DNA of 64,000 nucleotides from Caulobacter sp031457805 (GCF_031457805.1 NZ_JAVDXI010000003.1:417288-481287), one strand, 5' to 3'; shown: positions 53,262-61,541, counted from the first letter of the stretch. The notes: generated by a model not told the origin, from the letters alone. Translations and numbers: made by a program.

Positions 53262-55179
53262 GGCGACCGGGGGCGGGGCCTTGCCCTCAAGAGGGATGGC
53301 CCGAGCCCGAAAGCTGAAGACCTCGGAGGGCGCCGCTATCGGCGCCCTCGTCGCATTGGTGTGCTTCGAAGTTGTCGCCTTCGGAGCCACCGAGCATGCG
53401 GTTGGCCAGGCCTTTGCGGCCCTGCACGCCCTCTTCCTAGTCGTCCTGCTGACCAGTTGCGCGTGGGCGCGGAAGGTCGCCGCGGGAATGGGGTCAACCA
53501 CGCTCTGGGCGGCGTTCGCCGCGCTGATGCTGGCCGTGGGCTGGGCGCTGACGCCGTTCGGCCCGGGCGGCGCTCACCCAGTCTGGCAATATGTTGCGGC
53601 GGACGGCGGGTCCCTCACGGTCGATCGCTCCGCGGTTTGGCTGAGCTTGCTGCGCCTTTGCGGTCTGGCCTGCCTGTTTCTCGCGGCCCAGATCATCGGA
53701 CAGTCCGAGACGCGGCGGCGTTCCGTATTTTGGCTTCTTCTCGTCACCCTGGGCGGTTATGCGGCCCTGGCCATCATCCAGCATGTCAGCACGCGTGCGA
53801 CCGGGCGCCTCACCGCGACCCTGATGAGCCCGAACACGGCCGCCACACTGATGGGCATGGGCGTGGTCTTTTCGACGATGTACGTGACCCAGTTTCTCCA
53901 GAGAGCCGGCGGCGCGGTCAGGCTGGACAAGCTCCCGCTCGATGCGTCTGTCAGCCTTGTGCTCACCGCCGTCTTCGCCGTCGCCCTGGCCCTGACCGCA
54001 TCGCGAGCCGGTCTGTTCTCCACCATCGTCGCGCTCGCGGTCCTGCTGACATCCCAGGTTATCGCCCAGGGCAAGAAGGTCCGCGTTGTCGCGATCGTCG
54101 GTGGGGCCGCGGCGCTCCTGGTCGCCGTTGGGGTCGCCATGCGCAGCGCCGAGCTTACTACGGCGCGATTGGAAAACCTGGATGGTGACGTGGCCGTGCG
54201 CCAGGCGATCTTCGCCGCCCATTGGGACGCCTTCGTCGCTGCGCCATGGTTTGGCTACGGCCTGGGGTCTTTCCCGGCCATCAACCAGCTGTTTATGACC
54301 AGCGAAAATCTGCGGGTGCTGTTCGATGTTCGAGCCACCCACAACCTCTACCTTCAGTGGCTGGAGGAAGCGGGTGTGGTGGGCTCTGTCTGCATGCTTG
54401 GGCTCCTGGGTCTGATCTTGTGGCCCATCGCGCGTGGCGCAGGAAGGCCGGGGACCGCCAGCGCGATCGCGCGGGCGGCGATCGCTGCAACGGTTCTGGT
54501 TCTCTTGCACGGACTTTCCGACTTCGCGGTCCAGACCCCGGCCATGCAGGCGCTGTTCGCCGTCGGGCTCGGCGCGCTCACCCCGGTGGCCGGTCAAGCC
54601 AAGGCCGCTCGCATCCAGGCGCTCCGAGTGATCGGCGTCTTTGGCGGGATTAGCCTGATGGCTTCGGCGCTGGTGGCCATCCCCATGGCCTCCGCGCGGT
54701 TTGGCGGCGACCTGTCGTGGATGCCGACGGCTCCGAGCGAAGTCCTCGCCGCCAGCATCGAAAAGGGGCTGGCCTCAACGCCGCAGGATGTCGCGACCTT
54801 GGAGCGGCTGGAGGCCCTTAGCCGTCGCGAACTTGCCATGCGTCCGGGCGTCGGCGCAGCCTGGCTGCGGAACGCAGCCGTCGCTTTCGCGCGTAAGGAC
54901 CTCGCCACCGCGAACGCGGCCTTGTCGCGCTCCTATGCCGTCGCTCCGCTGCAAACCAGCGTGTTCATGGCCAGAACGCGCATCGCCTACGAGCATTGGG
55001 GCCTTTTGACCCCCGAAGTCCGCAAGCAGGTTATGTATCAGGCCGGTGTCGAGTACAAGCGACCTGGGGGCGACAGGCGGCTCACGGCTTTGGCCAATAG
55101 CATCCAGGACCCGAGCGGCCGGATTGGCCTGGCCTTCTTCATCGTCGCGCAGCGCCTGGCCAAGGCCTCGACTCAATAG
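53251..55179 (+). CDS. Wzy/O-antigen-ligase-type polymerase
   Basis: The product has up to 642 residues. ATG 53251 overlaps the end of the Wzc-type gene; ATG 53296 gives MARARKLK as a shorter alternative. About ten hydrophobic helices fill residues 30-470. The Wzy_C-like region includes AAPWFGYGLGSFPAINQLFM and ATHNLYLQWLEEAGVVGSV, where the H-N-x-x-L motif is characteristic of polymerase/ligase enzymes. The last 150 residues (periplasmic) look like TPR helices. It probably polymerises or ligates lipid-linked repeat units in the periplasm. Confidence 0.88.
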   Translation: MRTKATGGGALPSRGMARARKLKTSEGAAIGALVALVCFEVVAFGATEHAVGQAFAALHALFLVVLLTSCAWARKVAAGMGSTTLWAAFAALMLAVGWALTPFGPGGAHPVWQYVAADGGSLTVDRSAVWLSLLRLCGLACLFLAAQIIGQSETRRRSVFWLLLVTLGGYAALAIIQHVSTRATGRLTATLMSPNTAATLMGMGVVFSTMYVTQFLQRAGGAVRLDKLPLDASVSLVLTAVFAVALALTASRAGLFSTIVALAVLLTSQVIAQGKKVRVVAIVGGAAALLVAVGVAMRSAELTTARLENLDGDVAVRQAIFAAHWDAFVAAPWFGYGLGSFPAINQLFMTSENLRVLFDVRATHNLYLQWLEEAGVVGSVCMLGLLGLILWPIARGAGRPGTASAIARAAIAATVLVLLHGLSDFAVQTPAMQALFAVGLGALTPVAGQAKAARIQALRVIGVFGGISLMASALVAIPMASARFGGDLSWMPTAPSEVLAASIEKGLASTPQDVATLERLEALSRRELAMRPGVGAAWLRNAAVAFARKDLATANAALSRSYAVAPLQTSVFMARTRIAYEHWGLLTPEVRKQVMYQAGVEYKRPGGDRRLTALANSIQDPSGRIGLAFFIVAQRLAKASTQ

Positions 55180-55826
55180 GCGTTGTCGGTGACCAGAAGG
55201 CTCGGGATTGTCATGAGAACGATCCTGAAGTCGCGCCGAAGCGACCAGGTCTGGATGTAGTCGAGATCCGCCTCGATCCGCTGGCGCATGGCGTCAACGG
55301 TTTCAGTGCCGCCGCGGAGACCTTTGACCTGGGCCAAGCCTGTCAGACCTGGTCGGGCCTGATAGCGGGCGTAGTATTCTGGAATCCGCGCGCCATAGTA
55401 GGCGTCATGGGCCGTGGCATGGGGCCTTGGCCCCACCAACGACATGTCGCCGCGCAACACGTTGAGGAGCTGAGGTAGTTCATCGATGCTGGTCGCCCGG
55501 AGGAGGCGACCCACGCGTGTGATACGATCATCCCCTCGCTGCGCCTGCATAACCTCAGGGCCATCCTCCCGGCAGCGCATGGTGCGCAGTTTCAAGATCT
55601 GAAACGGCGCACCGGCCAATCCCCCTCGTGTCTGGCGAAACAGCGCGGGACCGGGGGACTCGAGCCTTATGGCGATCCCGGCCAGCAGGAGAAGCGGGGC
55701 GAACAGAATGAGCAACAGCGTGGCGGCCGCGATATCAAGGACTCGCTTGCGCAAGTCGCGGGCTACACGAGGGAGCGGTCCTGGCATGCCTGGCGCCAAG
55801 AGTTGGGAACAAGGCTCCCCGTTCAC
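55173..55826 (-). CDS. pssY: Polyisoprenyl-phosphate hexose-1-phosphate transferase PssY
   Basis: This initiates polysaccharide synthesis by transferring a hexose-1-phosphate to undecaprenyl phosphate. I chose the GTG at 55826 (217 residues) because AAGGA sits eight bases upstream; ATG 55787 and a far TTG at 55925 are alternatives. The family motifs are a membrane helix (ATLLLILFAPLLLLAGIAI), LRTMRCREDG, RATSIDELPQLLNVLRGDMSLVGPRP, and ARPGLTGLAQVKG. In C. crescentus, PssY, PssZ and HfsE act redundantly in holdfast synthesis, and pssY lies in this locus. It is convergent with the ligase gene. Confidence 0.88.
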   Translation of the reverse strand: MNGEPCSQLLAPGMPGPLPRVARDLRKRVLDIAAATLLLILFAPLLLLAGIAIRLESPGPALFRQTRGGLAGAPFQILKLRTMRCREDGPEVMQAQRGDDRITRVGRLLRATSIDELPQLLNVLRGDMSLVGPRPHATAHDAYYGARIPEYYARYQARPGLTGLAQVKGLRGGTETVDAMRQRIEADLDYIQTWSLRRDFRIVLMTIPSLLVTDNAY

Positions 55827-56024
55827 CAAATTATTCCTTATCTTCCCCACCAAGTTGCAGACTGGTTTCCAGTTCCGCCTGCGCAGGCTATCGCAATCGT
55901 CCGAGAGCGTCGCGGCCAAAATCAAAAATGGCGCTTAAGAGTGTTAATGCGCGATAGACCTTATTCTTTCACGGGCTCTTAGCTGCGCTGAGTTTACATC
56001 AACAGCAAGCAGGAGTGCTGTCTG

Positions 56025-56168
56025 ATGATCGACGCCGAAATGTCCTTCGCCCATGTGTCGCCAGCGCCCAGGCGGCGCCTCGCGCCGCTTGTCGGTCTAG
56101 GCTTGGCTGCGGGCCTGTCGGCGGGCCTCTGGGCGCTGCTGGTCATTGGCGCCTTCAGGTTCATCTGA
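56025..56168 (+). CDS. Small single-pass membrane protein (47 aa)
   Basis: ATG 56025 follows a good AGGAG ribosome site (about 56010-56014) with ten bases of spacing. The 47 residues are a polar N-terminus (MIDAEMSFAHVSPAPRRRLA) and one hydrophobic helix (VGLGLAAGLSAGLWALLVIGAF) ending in RFI. It lies between pssY and hvyA, divergent from pssY. A clean terminator 32 bases later supports a real transcription unit. The role is unknown. Confidence 0.65.
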   Translation: MIDAEMSFAHVSPAPRRRLAPLVGLGLAAGLSAGLWALLVIGAFRFI

Positions 56169-56200
56169 CCGGATCCAACCACGGCTTTCTCCGGAATTCA

Positions 56201-56234
56201 AAAACACCCGCTCCAGCCATGGGGCGGGTGTTTT
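56201..56234 (+). terminator. Terminator of the 47-aa gene
   Basis: AAAACACCCGC (56201-56211) pairs perfectly with GCGGGTGTTTT (56224-56234) around a 12-base loop, and the T-run follows on the plus strand. Confidence 0.85.
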
Positions 56235-56255
56235 GCTGTCTCAGTCGCGCCGAGG

Positions 56256-56290
56256 AAAAAAAGCCCCCGAGCTATCGGCTCGGGGACTTT
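56256..56290 (-). terminator. Terminator of hvyA
   Basis: On the minus strand AAGTCCCCGAGC pairs with GCTCGGGGGCTT (one mismatch) and is followed by a run of at least seven T. It lies just past the hvyA stop. Confidence 0.85.
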
Positions 56291-56321
56291 GGCGTCTAGA
56301 TGAAGGGAGTGGCGCGAGACC

Positions 56322-57107
56322 CTAAGCGGCGCTCGTCCACAAGGCGGTGCCGGGCACTTGCCGCTGCACCCAGCGATAGTTCAGATCCGCCCACGGCGTG
56401 GCCCAGGGCGTGAGGTTGTCGAGCACCCAATCGCCGCTCTTCAAAGACACCATCAACACCGCATGGCCCTCGCCGCGGGCCGTAACCGCGACGGCCAGGG
56501 ACAGGGATGACTCGGGGACGCCGGCGGCGATCAGCTGGCGCCTCTTTTCAAGAGCGAAGTCCTCGCAGTCGCCGTAGAGCTTGCCATCGATCAGACGCGG
56601 CAGCGCCCAGTATTCTTCCTGGCCGTACAGATCGCTGTCGTTGGCTTTCCTCACATCGCGATTCACCTGCTGATTGACCTTGTTCAGCAGTTTCATCTGG
56701 TCGCGTTCGTCGTGGTCGTACCAGGTCGGGACGGCCTTCGACTCTTCGAGCGACGCAAAGGTCCGGGGCAGGCCGGCGGCCACGAAGTCCTCGACAGGTC
56801 CGACGGTGTACGCCTCGATCGTTTCCACTGCCGCCAGTTTGAGATCGGTGTCGCTGGCGTCCGCGTTTAGGCTCATCGACGAGGTCTGGACGAAGGTCTG
56901 GCGGTTCTGGCCGCCGAGGAAGGCGAGTTGGGCCGCGGGAAGTCCGCATGTCTCAATGTCGCGACGGCAGAGGTCCGCGAAGCCGGCCGGCGCGCCAATG
57001 CCTTCGCCGCGCGGCATGAACGAGGCGGCGCCGGCCTCGGCTTGGGTGCTTGCCATCAAAGCGGCGACGCCGATGAGCCCCATAACAATGTTTCGCGGCT
57101 TGAACAT
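56322..57107 (-). CDS. hvyA: HvyA, transglutaminase-like cysteine protease homologue
   Basis: The 261-residue protein has a signal peptide (MFKPRNIVMGLIGVAALMASTQAEA). The mature domain is of the bacterial transglutaminase-like cysteine peptidase (BTLCP) type, with catalytic cysteine in LYGDCEDFALEKR, histidine in GHAVLMV and aspartate in DWVLDNL. In C. crescentus, HvyA is a periplasmic BTLCP protein that prevents capsule formation in swarmer cells, transcribed under CtrA and MucR control. Position beside pssY and the Wzc/Wza genes fits. The upstream 250 bases are unusually AT-rich. The identification rests on fold and context. Confidence 0.85.
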   Translation of the reverse strand: MFKPRNIVMGLIGVAALMASTQAEAGAASFMPRGEGIGAPAGFADLCRRDIETCGLPAAQLAFLGGQNRQTFVQTSSMSLNADASDTDLKLAAVETIEAYTVGPVEDFVAAGLPRTFASLEESKAVPTWYDHDERDQMKLLNKVNQQVNRDVRKANDSDLYGQEEYWALPRLIDGKLYGDCEDFALEKRRQLIAAGVPESSLSLAVAVTARGEGHAVLMVSLKSGDWVLDNLTPWATPWADLNYRWVQRQVPGTALWTSAA

Positions 57108-57129
57108 GCTGACCTCGCTGTGTTCGCGA

Positions 57130-57270
57130 GGTCAATATTCATGATGTGTCCGAAAACGAGCTGAATTTAGATGGTATAATCTATGTGTTTGACTGTAATG
57201 AATTTGGAATTTACCAAAACAAAGTTGGAATTTACTTGGTAAATTGGGGGGAAATGATTGTGATGAATTG
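57130..57270. promoter_or_regulatory. AT-rich hvyA promoter region with direct and inverted repeats
   Basis: This stretch has far lower GC than its surroundings. TTGGAATTTAC occurs at 57204-57214 and again at 57225-57235, exactly 21 bases apart, or two helical turns. TTTACCAA (57210-57217) and TTGGTAAA (57236-57243) are a perfect inverted pair. Low GC and repeats fit MucR- or other nucleoid-protein binding reported for hvyA in C. crescentus. The region serves both hvyA and the divergent phosphatase gene. Confidence 0.6.
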
Positions 57271-57358
57271 GAGGTTAATTCGTCGGCTTTCGGTTGAACG
57301 CTGGCGCCCCCTAAGGCTAAACTAGGGCTCCTGCTCCAGGCGGCGTCAGGTCGCTCAC

Positions 57359-58159
57359 GTGACGAGTTCGATGTTCAAGGCCCTATTCCGTCCCAAGCAG
57401 AAAGAGCGCCGCGCGGTCTCGACCGGAGGGCGGGTGCTCTATGCCGTCGGCGACGTGCATGGACGGCTGGATCTTCTCGACGGATTGATCGCGCGTATGA
57501 CCGAGGATTATCGCGCCCTCGGTCGACAGGATCCGCCGGTCCTGATCATGCTCGGCGACTATGTGGACCGCGGCGCGCAGTCGTCTGGCGTTATTGACCG
57601 TCTGATCGCGCTGAGCGGACAGGCGGCGGATGGAGGCTTCGAGTTCCGCGCCCTCATGGGCAATCACGAGGAAACTCTGCTGCATTTCCTTGATGATCCG
57701 CAGGCCGGGCCGTCATGGGTGGAGTACGGCGGCGGGGAGACCATGGCTTCGTACGGCGTGCAGCGCCCGGTGGGTCGTGCAGAGCTCGAGGTTTGGGAAC
57801 AAACGCGGCTTGCCTTCCGCAACGCCTTTCCGCCGCAGCATGAACAGTTCTTGCGGCGTCTCGAATTGATGGCCGTCTATGGAGACTACGTCTTCGTGCA
57901 TGCTGGCGTGCGGCCGGGCCTGCCGCTCGAGCGGCAGGTCGCGGCGGACCTTTTGTGGATCCGCAACGAGTTCCTGGACAACGCCCACGGACTGAAGGCC
58001 ACCGTGGTGCACGGCCATACGCCCGTCGAAGAGGTGTTCGTCGGTCGCCAGCGTATCAATGTCGATACAGGCGCCTACGCCACGGGCGTGCTGACCGCTG
58101 TTAGACTTGATGGCGGCGAGCCCAAGATCATCCAATTTAGTAAAGGGCGAGCGGCTTAG
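57359..58159 (+). CDS. Serine/threonine-type metallophosphatase
   Basis: The product has 266 residues from GTG 57359 (ATG 57371 is possible). All metallophosphoesterase motifs are present: YAVGDVHGRLDLLDGL, IMLGDYVDRGAQS, ALMGNHEETLL, VFVHAGVRP and VVHGHTPVEE. This is the bacterial PPP-like phosphatase type. Sitting between hvyA and the Wza-like gene, and in the same locus as a tyrosine kinase, it may dephosphorylate a component of polysaccharide synthesis, but a Ser/Thr or small-molecule substrate is equally possible. Confidence 0.87.
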   Translation: MTSSMFKALFRPKQKERRAVSTGGRVLYAVGDVHGRLDLLDGLIARMTEDYRALGRQDPPVLIMLGDYVDRGAQSSGVIDRLIALSGQAADGGFEFRALMGNHEETLLHFLDDPQAGPSWVEYGGGETMASYGVQRPVGRAELEVWEQTRLAFRNAFPPQHEQFLRRLELMAVYGDYVFVHAGVRPGLPLERQVAADLLWIRNEFLDNAHGLKATVVHGHTPVEEVFVGRQRINVDTGAYATGVLTAVRLDGGEPKIIQFSKGRAA

Positions 58160-58228
58160 AGTTCGCCTTGTTCATCGCGCGGTCACGTGCGATGTGGCAT
58201 TGCAGTTCCCAGGTCTGACAAGTCCGAG

Positions 58229-58840
58229 ATGAGACGCTTTACCATGATCGGTTTTTCGAAACTCTCCCGCGCGTTCGCCATGCTGGCGGCCGTGGTTTTC
58301 ATGATGGTCTCGACGTCAAGCGGCGTAGCCCATGCCCAGTCCGGCGCCGAGCCTGCGGCGACGGCCGCCAACGCGCAGGCGATGGACTATCTGCTGGGGC
58401 CGGGCGACAAGGTGCGCGTAACGGTCTACGGCGAGGAATCGCTGTCCGGCGAATTCTTCGTGTCGGGCAGCGGCCTGATGTCGTTGCCGCTCATCGGCGA
58501 GATCAAGGTTGGCGGCATGACCGTCGGCCAGTTCCAGACAGCGGTGCAGGACAAGCTTAAGGACGGCTACCTGAAGGATCCGCGCGTCAGCGCCGAGGTG
58601 CTCACCTTCCGCCCGTTCTATATCCTCGGCGAGGTCGAGAAGCCCGGCACGTATCCGTATACGTCCGGCCTGACCGTGCTGAACGCCGTCGCGACCGCAG
58701 GCGGCTTCACCTACCGCGCCGACAAGAAGAGCGTCTACATCAAGCGCAATGGCGACACGTCCGAGAACAAGGGCGAGTTGAAGCCTTCGACGTTGGTTTC
58801 GCCCGGCGACACGATCCGTATTGGTGAGCGCTTCTTCTAG
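58229..58840 (+). CDS. Wza/BexD-type polysaccharide export protein
   Basis: ATG 58229 gives 203 residues (ATG 58244 is an alternative) with a signal peptide ending near GVAHAQ. The poly_export domain starts DYLLGPGDKVRVTVYGEESLSGEFFVSGSGLMSLPLIGEIKVGG, and a SLBB domain follows with FYILGEVEKPGTYPYTSGLTVLNAVATAGGFTYRADKKSVYIKR. There is no lipobox cysteine and no C-terminal membrane helix, so it is the short soluble form. It would provide the periplasmic or outer-membrane exit together with the barrel protein. Confidence 0.9.
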   Translation: MRRFTMIGFSKLSRAFAMLAAVVFMMVSTSSGVAHAQSGAEPAATAANAQAMDYLLGPGDKVRVTVYGEESLSGEFFVSGSGLMSLPLIGEIKVGGMTVGQFQTAVQDKLKDGYLKDPRVSAEVLTFRPFYILGEVEKPGTYPYTSGLTVLNAVATAGGFTYRADKKSVYIKRNGDTSENKGELKPSTLVSPGDTIRIGERFF

Positions 58841-58862
58841 TCGAAGCACCCGACCGAAACGC

Positions 58863-58894
58863 AAAGGCCCGGCGGACACGTCGGGCCTTTTTTT
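58863..58894 (+). terminator. Terminator at the end of the polysaccharide locus
   Basis: AAAGGCCCG (58863-58871) pairs with CGGGCCTTT (58882-58890), followed by a run of T, 23 bases after the export-protein stop. Confidence 0.85.
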
Positions 58895-59218
58895 CGCGGC
58901 GCGCGGTCAGGCCAATTCAGAGTCTTTAGAGAAACTGGCGCACCCGACACGATACGAGGGTGCGTCTTCTTCTTGTAGAGGCGTATTGGAAAGATTGAGA
59001 AAATCCCTGCTTCCCGCTTCGAGTTTCGGAGGCGCTGTGTAGCACCCTGTGTAGCAGTGTGTAGCAGTTTTGCTCCCTGAGTTTCTTGGGGGGAGAGGGG
59101 AGGGCCCTTAGAGGGCTTAATGGGCGGCTGAGTAGCTGAGGTCCCGGCCAGACTGGTAGGTTGGGGAGCCCAGAGCTTTGAGGGCTTTTCCCGGCCTTGG
59201 TTTCCAACTTGTCCATGG
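58895..59218. other. Junction region with triplicated TGTGTAGCA
   Basis: After the terminator no credible gene is seen for 324 bases. TGTGTAGCA occurs at 59036-59044, 59048-59056 and 59058-59066, with steps of 12 and 10 bases. A G-rich tract follows (59089-59102). Housekeeping genes end on the left and accessory genes begin on the right, so this may be the left boundary of an island. No integrase or tRNA gene was found here. Confidence 0.45.
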
Positions 59219-60559
59219 TCATGCGCCTTCCCGTTGGTTGCGCCCGCCCAGAACAATCTCACGCCGAAGACGGTGAAGCTCTGGCAGAGCATCGGCTGTG
59301 GCCTTCAGCAGGCCCCTTCGCTCCTCCGATGTCCGCAAGCCACTGTACGCTAGGACCAAGTCGTCGACGTACACTGTAAGGCTGTCCAACTGAGGCGAGG
59401 ATACCCGGCTCGATAGCCTTCCCCCCTCCACCGCGAAGACGGCCTCGAACAAGGCTCCGCGCCGATCTGACGGCGACACCTGCGTCAAAGCCTGGGCGAT
59501 GCCTGGCAGCGCCATCAGCCGGATGATCGCGGCTTGGCCCTGACGTGTGTGCATGTCGTAAGCCGACGAGAGGAGCTTGCCGATCCCAGGATCGTCGGGA
59601 AGTTCACCGGGTAAGAAGCGCAAGTCAGCCTCGTCCTGCTGAATGACCTGCCACATCGGCAACAGGGAGGCGTGCATACAGCCCCCGCCCCGGATCGCTG
59701 CTCGGTCGGCGATGTAGCAGAGGATAAGAGGCATACCGCTCGCGACCATCAGGCTCATCAGCCTGTCGCGAGGCCTCTCATTCCACTCGGGAGCGTTGAG
59801 GTTTGGAAATCGCTTGGTCCCCGCCAGCATCCAGGTCGCAGCCATGCGATCCACCAAGGGCCGGTCGAGATCGAGCGCCCAGGCGGCTAGGTCCTCGTCC
59901 AACCAAGAGGCCATGACCTCAGTTTGCTGATGCCGGTCCCTGTCGAAATCGACGGCGAGGATCAGGTTGCAGGCCGTCCGATCCTTGGCTCCGCCAGCGA
60001 GAGCCTCGGCGAGCCACACCGCCGATTTCAATTCTCCCGCTGATCGTCGAGCAACGTGGTTCCCCATGAGCGCCAAAGTCCAGGCCACGGCTCGGAGGTT
60101 GCCCAACAGCACGTCCTCAATGGCGCAGACCGCTAGGCGCTTGCGAAGGTAAGCTGGATCGACGGCATGGCAGGCATGGGCTGCGCGCATAGCAGCAGCG
60201 ACATCGCCCCGTCGAATTGCCTTCTGAAGCGATGAGGCCAGACGCCAGCGATCCTCTCGATCCGTTGCCGTGGGAAGCCCCTCCGGCATTACCCATTCGG
60301 ACATGACCCGAAGGGCGTCCTCGGAAAAGAAGTCGTCCAGGCCCCGCAGAACATGGGGGGCCAGAGCACCGTCATCGCCAAGGGTCGCGGGGGTAGCCGG
60401 AGTTAGAAGGCGGGGCTGACCTAGCGACTGTAGGTCGGCGGAAAGGAGGTTGTAGAACACGCTTGCCTCTAAGGATGTTGACCACCCAAACTCTGGCAAG
60501 ATGTTGTTTTTGTTCAAAAAGTATTTCGATAGGTGGCCTTGATTAGCCAACGATTTCAC
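59219..60559 (-). CDS. Accessory protein of unknown function with a helical clamp-loader-like segment
   Basis: The 446-residue product starts at GTG 60559, overlapping the upstream gene by 17 bases. I recognise no full-length family. Residues of about 108-152 read SSLQKAIRRGD... then YLRKRLAVCAIEDVLLGN, a pattern resembling the C-terminal helical domain of RarA/MgsA-type clamp-loader ATPases (IRRGD...PxYLxRRLxxxAxEDV). No Walker motif is present, so it would not be an ATPase itself. The rest is predominantly helical. Codon use is a little less GC-biased than in the neighbours. Confidence 0.7.
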   Translation of the reverse strand: MKSLANQGHLSKYFLNKNNILPEFGWSTSLEASVFYNLLSADLQSLGQPRLLTPATPATLGDDGALAPHVLRGLDDFFSEDALRVMSEWVMPEGLPTATDREDRWRLASSLQKAIRRGDVAAAMRAAHACHAVDPAYLRKRLAVCAIEDVLLGNLRAVAWTLALMGNHVARRSAGELKSAVWLAEALAGGAKDRTACNLILAVDFDRDRHQQTEVMASWLDEDLAAWALDLDRPLVDRMAATWMLAGTKRFPNLNAPEWNERPRDRLMSLMVASGMPLILCYIADRAAIRGGGCMHASLLPMWQVIQQDEADLRFLPGELPDDPGIGKLLSSAYDMHTRQGQAAIIRLMALPGIAQALTQVSPSDRRGALFEAVFAVEGGRLSSRVSSPQLDSLTVYVDDLVLAYSGLRTSEERRGLLKATADALPELHRLRREIVLGGRNQREGA

Positions 60560-61409
60560 GATCAGGCGGAGCGCCTAGGCTGTACTGGGCTCCACGGCCG
60601 TCCGGTATCCAGCGGTAGCGGGCGATGTCGAACCGAAGGCGCAGCAGATCAGCTCCGACCACATCCTGCGCAGCCTTGATGTTAGCGTTGCTGGCGAAGA
60701 GGCCGCCGATGTACTCAATCGTTCGGCCGCTCCCCTTCACATCAATGTCCCTCTCCCACAGCGTCGATTTCGAGAGCGAGCGATAGGCCTTCCTGAGCTG
60801 GGGGAAGACTTGTTCCTGCTTTGCCGCCAGCGCGGCCTCGAACTTGGCGAGCTTCTTCCTTTGGGCGTCGTTCAACTTCGTTCCTCGGCCCTCACGGACC
60901 TTAGCCGCCATTCGCTCGATCTCGCCCAAACGTGCCCAGACATCTGGCATACTGTCTGGTGGAGCGGTGGAGATCGCTTCGACTGATGCCATCAGGTGAT
61001 CGTCGATCTGAAGCGCGAACCGTGCGCCATCGTCCATAGCGGCATACTCATCGACTAGCCGCTGAGCGTCGGTGTCGGCCGCGAGCCTATTGGTCTGAGG
61101 CTTCACCGCCTCTGCTATAGAAACGGGATCAGGAGTGAGCGCCGCCTGAACACCAAATCCAGCGACTACGGCTACAACAGCCGCGATCGGTGGAGCCCAT
61201 ACGGGCGGCTGAGCTTTCTCCCGGACGTATGCCGCTGTCGGCGGCAGGATCAGAAGCCCCGCGAATAGAAACCCAATGCCCGCGATACGCCCTTCAGGGA
61301 TCGCGAGGACCAGGGCCGCTGCATTGATCAACAGGATCGTCCCCACAATCCAGGCCGCGATCCGGCCCAGCTTGGCTCCCCATTTCGGCTGCTCTTCGGT
61401 GCTCGACAT
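60543..61409 (-). CDS. Accessory membrane protein with cytoplasmic helical domain
   Basis: From ATG 61409 the protein has 288 residues; a longer start at 61454 would run into the AT-richer operator region. Three hydrophobic segments lie in the first 110 residues (AWIVGTILLINAAALVLAI, IAGIGFLFAGLLILPPTAAYV, WAPPIAAVVAVVAGFGVQAAL). The rest is a soluble helical domain with KLNDAQRKKLAKFEAALAAK and a C-terminal RYRWIPDGRGAQYS. I do not recognise the family. It is translated first in a two-gene unit with the 446-residue protein. Confidence 0.72.
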   Translation of the reverse strand: MSSTEEQPKWGAKLGRIAAWIVGTILLINAAALVLAIPEGRIAGIGFLFAGLLILPPTAAYVREKAQPPVWAPPIAAVVAVVAGFGVQAALTPDPVSIAEAVKPQTNRLAADTDAQRLVDEYAAMDDGARFALQIDDHLMASVEAISTAPPDSMPDVWARLGEIERMAAKVREGRGTKLNDAQRKKLAKFEAALAAKQEQVFPQLRKAYRSLSKSTLWERDIDVKGSGRTIEYIGGLFASNANIKAAQDVVGADLLRLRFDIARYRWIPDGRGAQYSLGAPPDREIVG

Positions 61410-61448
61410 GCGCCCTCCGCAAATTGATACGAACTCATACTTCTTGTT

Positions 61449-61464
61449 TTGCAACTGATTGCAA
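61449..61464. promoter_or_regulatory. TTGCAA-N4-TTGCAA repeat, candidate XRE operator
   Basis: Two copies of the self-palindrome TTGCAA flank CTGA, giving a symmetric 16-base site. It lies in the 132-base gap between the divergent membrane-protein and XRE genes, where an XRE repressor would be expected to bind. Confidence 0.5.
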
Positions 61465-61541
61465 TGAGAGTTCCTGTCGCTGGACCGCGATGCACGTGAG
61501 CTTGCGCCCGTAGTTTCAATACGGGTCGAGCCAATAGACGC

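Noticed and set aside
58895..59218. tRNA gene as island attachment site
   Set aside because: No cloverleaf, T-loop GTTCGAATC-like block or CCA end was seen.
58837..59292. 151-codon minus-strand ORF over the island junction
   Set aside because: It runs through the terminator and the TGTGTAGCA repeats, overlaps a gene end, and has no family-like sequence.
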